DNA of 64,000 bases, taken from NCBI RefSeq assembly GCF_019008365.1, contig NZ_JAHHUL010000011.1, positions 56,955 to 120,954 on the forward strand. The letters run 5' to 3'. Positions 34,027 through 43,511 of the stretch are shown here, piece by piece. This DNA is from Phosphitispora fastidiosa. GTDB lineage: Bacteria; Bacillota; Thermincolia; Thermincolales; UBA2595. A model generated the notes under the pieces. It saw nothing but the letters and a program-made list of their open reading frames with translations. It had not been told where the DNA came from and made no database searches. Every line of letters begins with the position of its first letter. Positions within the stretch are counted from its first letter, which is position 1. The position numbers were made by a program, and so were the translations under genes.

Positions 34027-35289
34027 ATGTTTCAGTTACTGTATGCAGATAGTAAAGGCAGGATGTATGAAAACCCGGAGGCGCTGGCTGTGGGACGTAC
34101 CGGGGGCTTGTTTGTGGGGCTGGAGGAAGATGAGATGATCCCTCTGCCTGCAGGGGCTTCGCTGGTTATGGTGCCCGGAGGAGTTCCGGTGGCCATAGGA
34201 GCAGAAGGGAGTTTTACTCAGGTAGACTCAGGACCTGCAGGGGACTCCTGTTTTGCTGTTGGGGCTTTGCTGCCCCAGGGTTTTGCCAGGACCCTGCTTC
34301 CGGCTTACCGGCGTAAGGAGCAGCAGCCGCTGCCACTGTTTGGTTATGCCGCAGTGGGCTGGAAGGACGGCCGGGTCCACGTTGCTGCGGTACAGACAGA
34401 TGCCCCGGAGAAATGGAACCCCATCCATTATGGAACCCCTGAGCTGCCCGGGTTGGTTTATGATATGCTTGACCGGCAGGGAAAGAACAGGATTATCACT
34501 CAATTGGCAAGGTGTGCCTTGGAGTACCACTGCTTTACCGCTCAGAACATTTTTTACAGGAGGTGGGAAGGGGGTATCCCGGTATCACCGGTATGTAATG
34601 CCAGGTGCTTGGGGTGTATATCACTGCAGCCTGCGGAGTGCTGTCCGTCGCCTCAGAGCAGAATAGATTTTGTTCCCGAGCCGTGGGAAGTGACTGATAT
34701 AGCAGTCCGGCATCTTACTGGGGCAGATGATGCCATCATTAGCTTCGGGCAGGGTTGTGAAGGAGAACCTTCTTTGCAGGCATCCCTGATATCTGAGGCG
34801 ATAAAAACCATTCGCAGTCAAACGGGGACAGGGACCATCAATATGAATACAAATGCAGGCAATACCCCGGGTATCCGGGAAATCTGTTCTGCCGGAATCG
34901 ACTCCCTGCGTGTTAGCACTATCAGCGCTAGGAAAGAGACCTACACCGCTTATTATGCTCCCGCGAATTACAAATGGCAGGATGTCTGCGAATCCATTGC
35001 TTTTGCCAGGGATAAGGGTATCTATGTATCCCTTAACCTGCTGACCTTTCCGGGGCTTACCGATATCCCGGAAGAAGCTGAGGCGCTAGCCGCTCTGATT
35101 GAGCAGCTTGACATAAATATGGTTCAGATACGCAACCTCAATATTGATCCTGATTTTTTGTCTTCCCGGGTGCCATTGGCCGCTGAGGAGGGAATGGGTA
35201 TTAATAATTTTATAGATTTTCTTAAAGGGGAGCTGCCCGGGCTCGAAATTGGCAATTATTCCCGACCTGTACGAAATAATGAGATTTAA
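34027..35289 (+). CDS. Radical SAM protein of unknown substrate
   Basis: This 420-residue protein has the radical SAM cluster CNARCLGC (CxxxCxxC) at about residue 190, unusually deep in the chain. It is preceded by a roughly 185-residue N-terminal region beginning MFQLLYADSKGRMYENPEAL. After the cluster come FGQGCEGEPS (the GGE-like SAM motif) and NMNTNAGNTPGI. Further Cys residues (CISLQPAECC) follow directly and could bind a second metal. ATG 34027 is 7 nt after GAGGAG; ATG 34021 is too close. It is monocistronic with a good promoter. The substrate is unknown. Confidence 0.85.
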   Translation: MFQLLYADSKGRMYENPEALAVGRTGGLFVGLEEDEMIPLPAGASLVMVPGGVPVAIGAEGSFTQVDSGPAGDSCFAVGALLPQGFARTLLPAYRRKEQQPLPLFGYAAVGWKDGRVHVAAVQTDAPEKWNPIHYGTPELPGLVYDMLDRQGKNRIITQLARCALEYHCFTAQNIFYRRWEGGIPVSPVCNARCLGCISLQPAECCPSPQSRIDFVPEPWEVTDIAVRHLTGADDAIISFGQGCEGEPSLQASLISEAIKTIRSQTGTGTINMNTNAGNTPGIREICSAGIDSLRVSTISARKETYTAYYAPANYKWQDVCESIAFARDKGIYVSLNLLTFPGLTDIPEEAEALAALIEQLDINMVQIRNLNIDPDFLSSRVPLAAEEGMGINNFIDFLKGELPGLEIGNYSRPVRNNEI

Positions 35290-35301
35290 GAATGAAAACG
35301 G

Positions 35302-35330
35302 TTGCATCCCTATAAGCCGTATGTTATAAT
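35302..35330 (+). promoter_or_regulatory. SigmaA-type promoter of rpmE
   Basis: TTGCAT (35302-35307) and TATAAT (35325-35330) are 17 nt apart, 48 nt upstream of the rpmE start. Confidence 0.78.
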
Positions 35331-35378
35331 ATTAAAAGTTGACAATTGGTGATATTTCCAGAAAAGAGGTGAAGGGCC

Positions 35379-35576
35379 ATGAAAAAGGACATTCATCCGA
35401 AGTACGGTTCAGCCGTAGTAACCTGTGCTTGTGGTGAAACTTTTGAGTCAGGATCAACGAAAAAGGAGCTAAGAGTAGAGATTTGCTCCAAGTGCCATCC
35501 TTTCTTTACAGGAAAGCAAAAATTTGTTGATACCAGTGGCCGTGTGGATAAATTCAAGAAAAAATACGGGATGTAA
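35379..35576 (+). CDS. rpmE: Ribosomal protein bL31, zinc-binding form
   Basis: This 65-residue large-subunit protein is the Cys-containing form: CACGE in the N-terminal half and CSKC followed by HPFFTGKQ. The Cys ligands show it is the zinc-dependent RpmE rather than the zinc-free YtiA form. An AGAGGTGAAGG site precedes the ATG. Its own promoter and terminator frame it. Confidence 0.97.
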   Translation: MKKDIHPKYGSAVVTCACGETFESGSTKKELRVEICSKCHPFFTGKQKFVDTSGRVDKFKKKYGM

Positions 35577-35581
35577 TCACA

Positions 35582-35606
35582 GCAGAGCACCGGCTCTGCT
35601 CTTTTA
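35582..35606 (+). terminator. Terminator after rpmE
   Basis: AGCAGAGC ACCG GCTCTGCT is followed by CTTTTAAT. Confidence 0.85.
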
Positions 35607-35659
35607 ATATGGTAAAAGATGACGATGGCGCCATTTAAAAACGTAGGGAGTTGAATTAG

Positions 35660-36574
35660 TTGAGTGATAAGGTGACATATGGAGGCCAGGCGGTTATCGA
35701 GGGTGTGATGATGCGCGGTCGTGACAATGTGGCTATAGCGGTCAGGAAACCGGATAATGAAATTATAGTGGAAGAGCGTCCCGTGAATTCTATAACCAAA
35801 AAGCTGCCGTTTCTCAAACTCCCTTTTCTCAGGGGGACAGTATCGCTGTTTGAGTCCTTGATTATAGGCATCCAGGCCCTGACCTTTTCCGCCAGCCAGG
35901 CAGCCGCGGATGAAGAAGAACAGCTCAGCCCCTGGGAAATGACCCTGACCATAGGTGTGGCGGTAATCTTAGGGATACTTCTTTTCATAGTTACGCCAAC
36001 AAGCGCAGCCAGGCTCCTGTACTCACTGGAGAGCGTTGTTCTGATTAATTTCCTTGAAGGGCTTTTGCGGATAGGGATTTTTCTGGTTTATGTCCTGGCT
36101 ATATCGCGCATGAAGGATATTCAGCGGGTATTTCAGTATCATGGCGCGGAACACAAAGTTATCAGCACCTTTGAAGCTAATGAAAAGCTGACCGTTGCAA
36201 ACGCACGAAAATATTCCCAGCTGCACCCGAGGTGTGGCACCAGCTTTCTGCTGATTGTGATGGTTATCATGGTATTTGTTTTCAGCTTTTTGGGTAAACA
36301 GGATCTGGTGATGCGGATAGCTTCCAGGATTGCCCTGTTACCTGTAGTAGCCGGTATTTCATTTGAGATTCTTAAGCTGTCGGGCAAATACTGTAACTCC
36401 CCATTGATGAAAGTTCTCATTACTCCGGGGCTGTGGCTGCAGAAACTTACTACCAGGGAGCCGGACGACAGCCAGCTTGAGGTAGCCATTGCCTCACTCA
36501 AATCAGTACTGGCAAAGGAAGAGGTATCTTCGGAAGAATTGTCTCCGGAAGAATTGCAGGAAGCTCTGCAGTAA
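35660..36574 (+). CDS. yqhQ: DUF1385 membrane protein, YqhQ family
   Basis: This 304-residue protein begins TYGGQAVIEGVMMRGRDNVA, the DUF1385 signature. It has a central pair of hydrophobic segments, a conserved FQYHGAEHKVISTFE and RCGTSFLLIVMVI, then more membrane segments. B. subtilis YqhQ is a membrane protein without a firmly known role. The C-terminus is acidic (EEVSSEELSPEELQEAL). TTG 35660 follows AGGGAG. It precedes prfA, a common pairing in Clostridia. Confidence 0.88.
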   Translation: MSDKVTYGGQAVIEGVMMRGRDNVAIAVRKPDNEIIVEERPVNSITKKLPFLKLPFLRGTVSLFESLIIGIQALTFSASQAAADEEEQLSPWEMTLTIGVAVILGILLFIVTPTSAARLLYSLESVVLINFLEGLLRIGIFLVYVLAISRMKDIQRVFQYHGAEHKVISTFEANEKLTVANARKYSQLHPRCGTSFLLIVMVIMVFVFSFLGKQDLVMRIASRIALLPVVAGISFEILKLSGKYCNSPLMKVLITPGLWLQKLTTREPDDSQLEVAIASLKSVLAKEEVSSEELSPEELQEALQ

Positions 36575-36635
36575 TTTTAGTTAAGGTAGTTCACTGTAAT
36601 AGTACTTAATATAATTCAATTCAGAGGTGTGGGAA

Positions 36636-37703
36636 ATGTTCGATAAATTACAGGCGCTTGAAGATAAATATGAGGAACTCGCAGGCCTGTTGAGTAATCC
36701 CGATGTCATTGCAAATCAGGCTGAATGGCAGAAGCATGCCAAGGCACATGCTTCGATGACAGATGTGGTGACAGCTTACCGGGAATATAAGGAGGTCCTC
36801 CGGGGAATCAGTGAAGCCGGGGAAATGCTTGAGGATAAACTGGAAGAAGAGTTCAGGGAAATGGTCGAACTGGAGCTGGAAGAGCTAAAAGGCAAAAAGG
36901 AAGAGCTGGAGACCAAGCTTAAAATACTTTTGCTGCCTAAAGACCCCAATGACGACAAAAACGTCATCATGGAAATCAGAGGCGGCGCCGGTGGTGAGGA
37001 GGCTGCCCTTTTTGCCGGGGCGCTGTTCCGGATGTACAGCAGGTATGCTGAAGAGAGAGGCTGGAAAACCGAAATCCTTGGCTCTAATGCTACCGATATC
37101 GGGGGATTTAAGGAAGTTTCCTTCCTTATAGAAGGCCAAGGCGCATACAGCAGGCTTAAATTCGAAAGCGGAGTCCACCGGGTTCAGCGGGTCCCGACTA
37201 CTGAGTCATCAGGGCGGATCCATACCTCAACTGTTACAGTTGCAGTTCTTGCGGAAGCGGAAGAAGTTGATATAGATATAGACCCCAATGACTTAAGGAT
37301 TGATGTGTTCTGTTCCAGCGGCCCCGGCGGCCAGTCTGTGAACACGACCCAGTCCGCAGTAAGGGTTACCCATATTCCCAGCGGGATTGTGGTTTCCTGC
37401 CAGGACGAGAAATCACAGCACAAGAACAAGGATAAGGCAATGCGGGTCCTTAGAGCCAGGCTGCTTGACAGGGCGCGGGAGGAACAGGATGCCCAGCTTG
37501 CCAGCGCCAGGAAAAGCCAGGTGGGTACAGGTGACCGCAGTGAGAGGATCAGGACTTACAATTATCCTCAGGGGCGTGTTACCGACCATAGGATAGGCCT
37601 GACCCTGCACAAGCTGGACCAGGTGCTGGAAGGAAATATGGATGAGATTATCGAAGCCTTGATTACAACTGACCATGCGGAAAAATTAAAGCAGGTGGAT
37701 TAA
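36636..37703 (+). CDS. prfA: Peptide chain release factor 1
   Basis: This 355-residue class I release factor reads UAA and UAG. The GGQ peptidyl-hydrolysis motif is in [20 protein letters not shown] (about residue 231). The codon-recognition region contains the PVT-type tripeptide equivalent in [18 protein letters not shown] 36636 follows AGAGGTG; GTG 36627 is the other in-frame start. prmC, which methylates the GGQ glutamine, follows 3 nt downstream. Confidence 0.97.
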   Translation: MFDKLQALEDKYEELAGLLSNPDVIANQAEWQKHAKAHASMTDVVTAYREYKEVLRGISEAGEMLEDKLEEEFREMVELELEELKGKKEELETKLKILLLPKDPNDDKNVIMEIRGGAGGEEAALFAGALFRMYSRYAEERGWKTEILGSNATDIGGFKEVSFLIEGQGAYSRLKFESGVHRVQRVPTTESSGRIHTSTVTVAVLAEAEEVDIDIDPNDLRIDVFCSSGPGGQSVNTTQSAVRVTHIPSGIVVSCQDEKSQHKNKDKAMRVLRARLLDRAREEQDAQLASARKSQVGTGDRSERIRTYNYPQGRVTDHRIGLTLHKLDQVLEGNMDEIIEALITTDHAEKLKQVD

Positions 37704-37706
37704 ATT

Positions 37707-38564
37707 ATGCCTACGGTAAGGGAGGCTTTGGCCGAGGCGGCCCAGGTCCTGCGCAGCAGCGGGATTGATACGGCCCGACTTGATGCCGAGGTTCTGCTGG
37801 CATTTGTGCTTAAGGTATCAAGGACCGACCTTTACGTCAAAAACGACAGGGTGATTCCGAATAATAAACTAAGGGAGTTTTTAGCGGCTGTTGCCAGGCG
37901 TTCGCGCCGGGAGCCGGTCGCATATATAACAGGGGAAAAGGAATTTATGTCACTGCCGTTTCTGGTTAACCGGAAGGTACTTATTCCCAGACCCGAAACT
38001 GAAGTTCTGGTTGAATGGGTTATCGAACGTGCCGGAGACAGCCAGGTTATAGTCGATGTAGGGACAGGCAGCGGGGCAATCGCTGTCAGCCTTGCCACGT
38101 ATCTGCCCAAGGCCCGGATATGGGCGGTTGATATTTCTGATGCCGCTTTAGAGGTGGCCCGGGAAAACGCTGCCAGGCTGGGCGTACGGGAAAGAATACA
38201 ATTTTTAAACAGCAGCCTGCTTGATGGTATTCCGGCAGGGCTTGATGGCAAAGTTGACTGGATAATTGCCAACCTGCCTTATATTCCGTCTGCAGAGGTG
38301 TCTTGGCTGCAGCCGGAGGTTTCTCAGTATGAGCCTCATACTGCACTGGATGGAGGGGGTGATGGCCTATATTTGTACAGAGAGCTCGTTATTCGGGCAT
38401 ATGAAGTACTGGCAACAGGGGGATGGCTTTGCCTGGAGATGGGTACAGGTCAGACTGAAGGGCTGACGAAACTGCTGCCTGAAGAACGATGGGGGGAAGG
38501 CATTCAGGTTTTACAGGATTACGCTGGGCTTGACCGATTTATAGTGATCCGTAAGAAAACTTAA
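37707..38564 (+). CDS. prmC: Release factor glutamine methyltransferase, NLPY variant
   Basis: This 285-residue PrmC/HemK enzyme methylates the GGQ glutamine of release factors with SAM. It has an N-terminal helical domain, EPVAYITGEKEFMSLPF, the SAM loop VDVGTGSGAIAVSLA and the VDISDAALEVARENA segment. The substrate-binding motif normally written NPPY reads NLPY here (residues 189-192, IIANLPYIPSAEV). The gene is intact and next to prfA, so the enzyme is probably active with this variation. Confidence 0.95.
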   Translation: MPTVREALAEAAQVLRSSGIDTARLDAEVLLAFVLKVSRTDLYVKNDRVIPNNKLREFLAAVARRSRREPVAYITGEKEFMSLPFLVNRKVLIPRPETEVLVEWVIERAGDSQVIVDVGTGSGAIAVSLATYLPKARIWAVDISDAALEVARENAARLGVRERIQFLNSSLLDGIPAGLDGKVDWIIANLPYIPSAEVSWLQPEVSQYEPHTALDGGGDGLYLYRELVIRAYEVLATGGWLCLEMGTGQTEGLTKLLPEERWGEGIQVLQDYAGLDRFIVIRKKT

Positions 38565-38580
38565 GAAAAGAGGGTCGTTT

Positions 38581-39864
38581 ATGGAGAGCCAAGTACAGGC
38601 CTATATCGCAGTTGCTGTATTTTTGTTAACCTATGCCCTGATTATTTCGGAAAAGATTCACCGTACGGTTGTAGCTTTATTGGGTGGTTTATTGGTTATT
38701 TTTCTGGGGATCCTGGAACAGCATACGGCTATTGAAATGATTGACTTCAATACTCTGGGGCTGTTGACCGGGATGATGATTATTGTCGGGATTACCAAAC
38801 GCACCGGCTTATTTGAGTTCCTGGCCATCAAGTCTGCCAAGTGGGCCAAGGGGGAACCGTGGCGGCTTATGCTTGCACTGGCCACTATTACTGCCGTAGG
38901 GTCTGCTTTTCTGGACAATGTGACAACAGTTCTGCTGATAGTTCCGGTAACCTTTTCCATTACCGAAGAGCTGAAAATAAATCCCATTCCCTTTCTGATC
39001 ACAGAAATCATCGCTTCAAACGTAGGCGGGACCGCGACTCTTATCGGGGATCCGCCCAATATCATGATTGGCAGCCAGACACACCTCGGTTTTATGGATT
39101 TTGTGATAAATCTGGCACCTCCTGTTATTGTAGTCTACATACTAACAATGGTCTGCCTTAAGTTTATCTACGGCAGAAGGCTCAAGGTGGCCGAGGAACT
39201 GAAACAGAAGGTCATGGAATTTGACGAGAATGAAGCCATTAAGGATGTGCCCCTGCTGAAAAAGTGCCTCTTTGTGCTGGGGTTGACTATCCTGGGGTTT
39301 ATTCTCCACCAGTTTGTACATATGGAATCAGCAACAATTGCCCTGGGCGGCGGCACCCTTTTGATGCTGCTGTCAAAGATTAACCCGGAACATGTGCTGC
39401 ACGAGGTTGAGTGGCCGGTAATTTTCTTCTTTATCGGGCTGTTCATCCTGGTAGGAGGGCTTGAGGAAACCGGGATTATTGAGGCCATGGCCGTAAAATC
39501 CCTTGAAATAACCGGCGGGGAAATGGTCTCGACCTCACTAATAATTCTGTGGCTGTCAGCTATAGCATCTGCTTTTGTAGATAACATCCCGTTTGTGGCC
39601 ACCATGATTCCATTGCTGAAGACAATGGGTGAACTGGGCGGGATGTCAAATATAGATCCGTTTTGGTGGTCTCTGGCCCTGGGCGCGTGCCTGGGTGGTA
39701 ACGGGACACTGATCGGGGCCTCGGCAAACGTTATTGTTGCCGGAATGGCCGAACACCGCAAATACCCCATCTCTTTTGTAGGATATATGAAAGTCGCTTT
39801 TCCACTAATGATCATGTCAATAATCATCTCAAGCATCTATGTATATTTGCGGTATTTAATGTAA
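38581..39864 (+). CDS. ArsB/NhaD-type ion transporter, copy 1
   Basis: This 427-residue protein of the ion-transporter superfamily has 10-12 segments. It shows GLLTGMMIIVGITKRTGLFEF, FLDNVTTVLLIVPVTFS and GGTATLIGDPPNIMIGS in the first half, and FVDNIPFVATMIPLL and LGACLGGNGTLIGASANVIV in the second, the inverted-repeat pattern of ArsB and NhaD. The substrate is unknown; arsenite is unlikely without ars genes nearby. An anion or Na+/H+ role is possible. It is about three quarters identical to the next gene. It starts 17 nt after prmC. Confidence 0.88.
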   Translation: MESQVQAYIAVAVFLLTYALIISEKIHRTVVALLGGLLVIFLGILEQHTAIEMIDFNTLGLLTGMMIIVGITKRTGLFEFLAIKSAKWAKGEPWRLMLALATITAVGSAFLDNVTTVLLIVPVTFSITEELKINPIPFLITEIIASNVGGTATLIGDPPNIMIGSQTHLGFMDFVINLAPPVIVVYILTMVCLKFIYGRRLKVAEELKQKVMEFDENEAIKDVPLLKKCLFVLGLTILGFILHQFVHMESATIALGGGTLLMLLSKINPEHVLHEVEWPVIFFFIGLFILVGGLEETGIIEAMAVKSLEITGGEMVSTSLIILWLSAIASAFVDNIPFVATMIPLLKTMGELGGMSNIDPFWWSLALGACLGGNGTLIGASANVIVAGMAEHRKYPISFVGYMKVAFPLMIMSIIISSIYVYLRYLM

Positions 39865-39973
39865 AACTATAAGCAGGATTACCGGAAGCTGGTTAATCCA
39901 AAATTTGATATTATGGCGAATGATGGCCAAATTAATAATACATTTAGTGTTCTCATTCTGAAAGGAGGCGCAT

Positions 39974-41251
39974 ATGGACGCGTATATTGCAGGAGCAGTC
40001 TTCCTGATAACCTATGCTTTTATTATTTCTGAAAAACTTAACCGGACGGTTGTTGCCCTCATGGGGGGTATGCTGGTAATTTTCCTGGGGATTTTGGAGC
40101 AGGAAAAGGCCATTGAAATGATTGACTTCAACACTCTGGGACTGCTGACGGGAATGATGATAATTGTCGGGATTACCAAAAAGACGGGTGTCTTTGAGTA
40201 CCTGGCGATAAAGTCAGCCAAGTGGGCTGGAGGGGATCCCTGGAGACTGATGACGGCATTGGCCCTGATCACTGCTGTCGGGTCGGCTTTACTGGACAAT
40301 GTGACCACTGTGCTGCTGATAGTACCGGTAACCTTCTCTATAACAGAGGAACTGGAGATAAACCCGATGCCGTTTCTTGTTACCGAGATTCTGGTTTCAA
40401 ATATCGGGGGAACAGCGACACTTATCGGAGACCCGCCCAATATCATGATTGGCAGCCAGACCCACCTGGGTTTTATGGATTTTCTGGTCAATCTGGCACC
40501 GGTTGCCATAGTAGTCTATCTCTTGACGATGATAGCCCTTAAATTTATTTATGGCAAGAGACTTCATGTAAAAGAAGAATTGAAGCAAAAGGTTATGGGA
40601 TTTGATGAACTCTCTGCAATTAAAGACTGGGTGTTACTGAAAAAATGCTTGTTTGTACTGGGTTTAACCATACTGGGGTTTATCCTCCACCAGTTTATTC
40701 ATATGGAATCGGCAACAATTGCTTTGGGCGGCGGGGTGCTGCTGATGCTGCTGACCCGGATTGACCCGGAACGGGTGCTGCACCAGGTTGAATGGCCGGT
40801 AATATTCTTTTTCATCGGTCTGTTTATTCTGGTTGGCGGTCTGGAGGAAACGGGGATAATTCATGGCTTGGCGGAGAAGGCCCTGGATATTACCGGGGGA
40901 GCGCTGCTGCCCACATCGATGATTATCCTGTGGTTGTCAGCGATTGCCTCAGCTTTTGTGGACAATATTCCTTTTGTGGCTACAATGATACCCCTGCTGC
41001 ACACTATGAGTGAATTAGGGGGGTTAGGGAACATTGATCCCCTGTGGTGGTCTCTGGCCCTGGGCGCTTGCCTGGGGGGCAATGGCACCTTGATTGGGGC
41101 CTCAGCAAATGTTATTGTTGCCGGGATGGCTGAGGGTCGTAAATACCCCATATCTTTCCTGGGATATATGAAAGTTGCTTTTCCCTTGATGATAATGTCC
41201 ATTATTGTCTCGACTGGATATGTGTATCTGCGTTACTTTGTTCTGGTTTAG
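39974..41251 (+). CDS. ArsB/NhaD-type ion transporter, copy 2
   Basis: This 425-residue tandem paralogue of the preceding gene has the same motifs in the same places (GLLTGMMIIVGITKKTGVFEY, GDPPNIMIGS, LGACLGGNGTLIGASANVIV). The loops after the fifth segment (HVKEELKQKVMGFDELSAIKD) and the N-terminus differ most. An own AAAGGAGG site lies 5 nt before the ATG, in a 109-nt gap without a terminator, so both are probably on one transcript. Both copies look intact, which suggests that they differ in substrate or that dosage is useful. Confidence 0.88.
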   Translation: MDAYIAGAVFLITYAFIISEKLNRTVVALMGGMLVIFLGILEQEKAIEMIDFNTLGLLTGMMIIVGITKKTGVFEYLAIKSAKWAGGDPWRLMTALALITAVGSALLDNVTTVLLIVPVTFSITEELEINPMPFLVTEILVSNIGGTATLIGDPPNIMIGSQTHLGFMDFLVNLAPVAIVVYLLTMIALKFIYGKRLHVKEELKQKVMGFDELSAIKDWVLLKKCLFVLGLTILGFILHQFIHMESATIALGGGVLLMLLTRIDPERVLHQVEWPVIFFFIGLFILVGGLEETGIIHGLAEKALDITGGALLPTSMIILWLSAIASAFVDNIPFVATMIPLLHTMSELGGLGNIDPLWWSLALGACLGGNGTLIGASANVIVAGMAEGRKYPISFLGYMKVAFPLMIMSIIVSTGYVYLRYFVLV

Positions 41252-41254
41252 CGG

Positions 41255-41286
41255 CAGGGGGAATTCATCCGAATTCCCCCTGTTTC
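41255..41286 (+). terminator. Terminator after the transporter pair
   Basis: CAGGGGGAATTC ATCC GAATTCCCCCTG is followed by TTTC. The stem is 12 bp and perfect; the U-tract is short. Confidence 0.8.
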
Positions 41287-41334
41287 AACTTTGAATGACC
41301 GGCGAAAGACAGCCGGTTGAGAGGTGTGCCCCGA

Positions 41335-42399
41335 GTGGATATAATACAGAAAAAGACTGAGACACAGAAAAAGACTGAAATACTGAGTTCAACAGATGAA
41401 AATCTGGAAAAAGCGGCACAGTTGCTTCGGGGGGGCGGCCTGGTCGCCTTTCCCACGGAAACGGTATACGGCCTTGGCGCCAATGCCCTTGACCCAGCTG
41501 CGGTATCTGGAATCTTTGCCGCCAAGGGGCGGCCCTGTGATAACCCTTTGATAGTACATATTTCAGATGTCAGCCAGGTATATGACCTGTCAGATGATAT
41601 TACTGTTCCTGCCCGAAGGGTTATGGAAGTCTTCTGGCCGGGTCCCCTGACAGTGGTTTTGCCCAGAAAAAGCGGGGTTCCGGATGTAGTTACTGCCGGC
41701 CTTGACACAGTGGCAGTGCGGATGCCTGACCATCCGGCAGCCCTGGGATTAATCAGCAAGGCCGGAATTCCTGTCGCTGCCCCTTCGGCCAATAGTTCCG
41801 GAAGTCCGAGTCCGACAACAGCAGGGCATGTCGCTGAGGATCTATCGGGGAAAATAGATGCCGTTGTTGATGGCGGACCGTGCCGGGTTGGGGTGGAATC
41901 CACGGTTATTGATATGACCCTGGAGCCTCCGGTTATTTTGCGTCCGGGGGGAGTAACCCGGGAACAACTGGAAGCGGTTCTGGGGCCTGTGGAAACTGCC
42001 GCTTCTTTTGCAGCAGGTAATGCGGAAGCGCCCAAATCACCGGGAATGAAATACCGTCACTACTCGCCAAAGGCTGAAGTGGTTCTGGTTACCGGGGAAC
42101 AGCCTGATGAGATCACTCGAAAAGTCAGTGAATTAACTGCTAAATACCGCTGCCGGGGAAAGCGGATCGGAGTTCTGGCATCAGCGGAAACCGCAGCCAA
42201 ATACAAGGCTGATGCCGTTTTTGACCTGGGCAGCCGGGGATGTTCTGAGGAAATTGCCCGGAATCTTTTTTACGGACTGCGCCACATGGACATGCAGGGT
42301 GTTGACATAATTATATCTGAGGGGTATTCTGAAACAGGAATCGGGGCAGCGGTAATGAACAGGCTGAGAAAAGCTGCCGGCAGTATCATCACAGTTTAG
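41335..42399 (+). CDS. ywlC: Threonylcarbamoyl-AMP synthase, two-domain Sua5/YwlC form
   Basis: This 354-residue enzyme makes threonylcarbamoyl-AMP for the t6A modification of tRNA. The YrdC-like domain contains GGGLVAFPTETVYGLGANAL, AAKGRPCDNPLIVHI and AAPSANSSGSPSPTTA. A C-terminal Sua5 domain of about 130 residues follows (KSPGMKYRHYSPKAEV). The frame extends upstream to 41317, but GTG 41335 is best spaced from GAGGTG. It opens the ywlC-ywlD-ywlE-rpiB-glyA series, as in Bacillus. Confidence 0.93.
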   Translation: MDIIQKKTETQKKTEILSSTDENLEKAAQLLRGGGLVAFPTETVYGLGANALDPAAVSGIFAAKGRPCDNPLIVHISDVSQVYDLSDDITVPARRVMEVFWPGPLTVVLPRKSGVPDVVTAGLDTVAVRMPDHPAALGLISKAGIPVAAPSANSSGSPSPTTAGHVAEDLSGKIDAVVDGGPCRVGVESTVIDMTLEPPVILRPGGVTREQLEAVLGPVETAASFAAGNAEAPKSPGMKYRHYSPKAEVVLVTGEQPDEITRKVSELTAKYRCRGKRIGVLASAETAAKYKADAVFDLGSRGCSEEIARNLFYGLRHMDMQGVDIIISEGYSETGIGAAVMNRLRKAAGSIITV

Positions 42400-42411
42400 G
42401 AGGAGTAGATT

Positions 42412-42957
42412 TTGGGGTTGGGAACAATTTTTGCCCTGGCTTTGGCACTGAGCGCTGACGCGTTTTCTTTTTCCCTGGGGCTGGGGATGACAGGGGTTAA
42501 CAAAAGGCAGGTTTATTTGATCAGCCTGACCGTACTGGCATTTCACATAATCATGCCGCTGACTGGTTACTTTGCCGGTGGTTTTGTGGGCAGCTTTTTG
42601 GGCCGGTGGGCAGGTTATGTCGGAGCTGCGGTCCTGGTTCTGCTTGGGTTGAGGATGGTTTGGGAAGGGTTTTCGGAAAACCAGGAAGAAAATTTTTCCC
42701 GGTTCATCCTTACCAGTGTTTATGGTATTGTAGTATTGGGAGTAACCGTCAGTATTGATGCCCTCAGTGTGGGCTTTACACTGGGGACCCAACAGGTGGC
42801 GGTGGGCTTGGCAGCAGCAGTTATTGGGGTTGTCTCCGGGATAATGTCATTCTTTGGACTGGAATTTGGCAAAAAGGTCGGGGAATGGATGGGCCGGCGC
42901 GCTGTGGCGGCAGGCGGGTCTATCCTGGTGCTAATAGGAATAAAGCTGTTTGTGTAA
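42412..42957 (+). CDS. mntP: Manganese efflux pump MntP (YwlD)
   Basis: This 181-residue MntP protein has six hydrophobic segments arranged as two repeats, with paired acidic residues in ALSADAFSFSLGLGM and VSIDALSVGFTLG that bind the metal. It exports Mn(II) across the membrane. No yybP-ykoY riboswitch precedes it; it sits 12 nt after ywlC. The start is TTG 42412 after AGGAGG. Confidence 0.92.
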   Translation: MGLGTIFALALALSADAFSFSLGLGMTGVNKRQVYLISLTVLAFHIIMPLTGYFAGGFVGSFLGRWAGYVGAAVLVLLGLRMVWEGFSENQEENFSRFILTSVYGIVVLGVTVSIDALSVGFTLGTQQVAVGLAAAVIGVVSGIMSFFGLEFGKKVGEWMGRRAVAAGGSILVLIGIKLFV

Positions 42958-42972
42958 TGGAGTGTGGTTTGC

Positions 42973-43443
42973 TTGAAAATTGCTTTTGTGTGTACCGGCA
43001 ATACTTGCCGCAGCATTATGGCAGAAGCACTGGCCAGACAGATTCTTGGCGAAACAGGAGAAAGCGGGAAGGCCATTCTGCTCACCTCTGCAGGACTGAT
43101 GGCATACCCGGGCAGTCCGGCATCGGAACAGGCCCGTGAAGTAATGGCATGCTCGGGAATTGATATTTCTTCACATATGGCGAGACCCTTTACAGAGGCG
43201 CTTGCCAGGGAAGCAGACTTAATCCTTACCATGACCGCTGCCCATAAAAGGGCCTTGGCCGGGAAATATCCCTGGCTGGGTGCAAAGCTGTTTACCCTTG
43301 CCGAATACGCCGGCGCCCAAGGGGCCGATGTGGCTGACCCGTTTGGACAATCTGTCGGGGTATACAGGGAAAGCGCTCTGGAAATCCGGGAACTTGTGGA
43401 AAAGGTGATACATAAAATATTGCAGCAGGGAAACAAGAATTGA
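42973..43443 (+). CDS. ywlE: Protein-arginine phosphatase YwlE-like (LMW phosphatase family)
   Basis: This 156-residue low-molecular-weight phosphatase has the P-loop C7-T-G-N-T-C-R-S at the same numbers as B. subtilis YwlE, where T11 gives selectivity for phosphoarginine over phosphotyrosine. The general-acid DP motif is in DVADPFGQSVGVY. It should reverse McsB-type arginine phosphorylation. TTG 42973 gives the family's usual MKIAFVC start; GTG 42964 is in frame. It lies in the same order as Bacillus. Confidence 0.92.
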   Translation: MKIAFVCTGNTCRSIMAEALARQILGETGESGKAILLTSAGLMAYPGSPASEQAREVMACSGIDISSHMARPFTEALAREADLILTMTAAHKRALAGKYPWLGAKLFTLAEYAGAQGADVADPFGQSVGVYRESALEIRELVEKVIHKILQQGNKN

Positions 43444-43511
43444 TGTAGAATGTAAACTGTGGAAATTGTAAAGTTATGTAGAATTTCGTTAATTTGACAC
43501 GGGAGGCACAT

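Noticed and set aside
38581..41251. Arsenite efflux pumps
   Set aside because: No arsR, arsA or arsC lies nearby and the pair belongs to a broader ArsB/NhaD group, so arsenite was not assigned.
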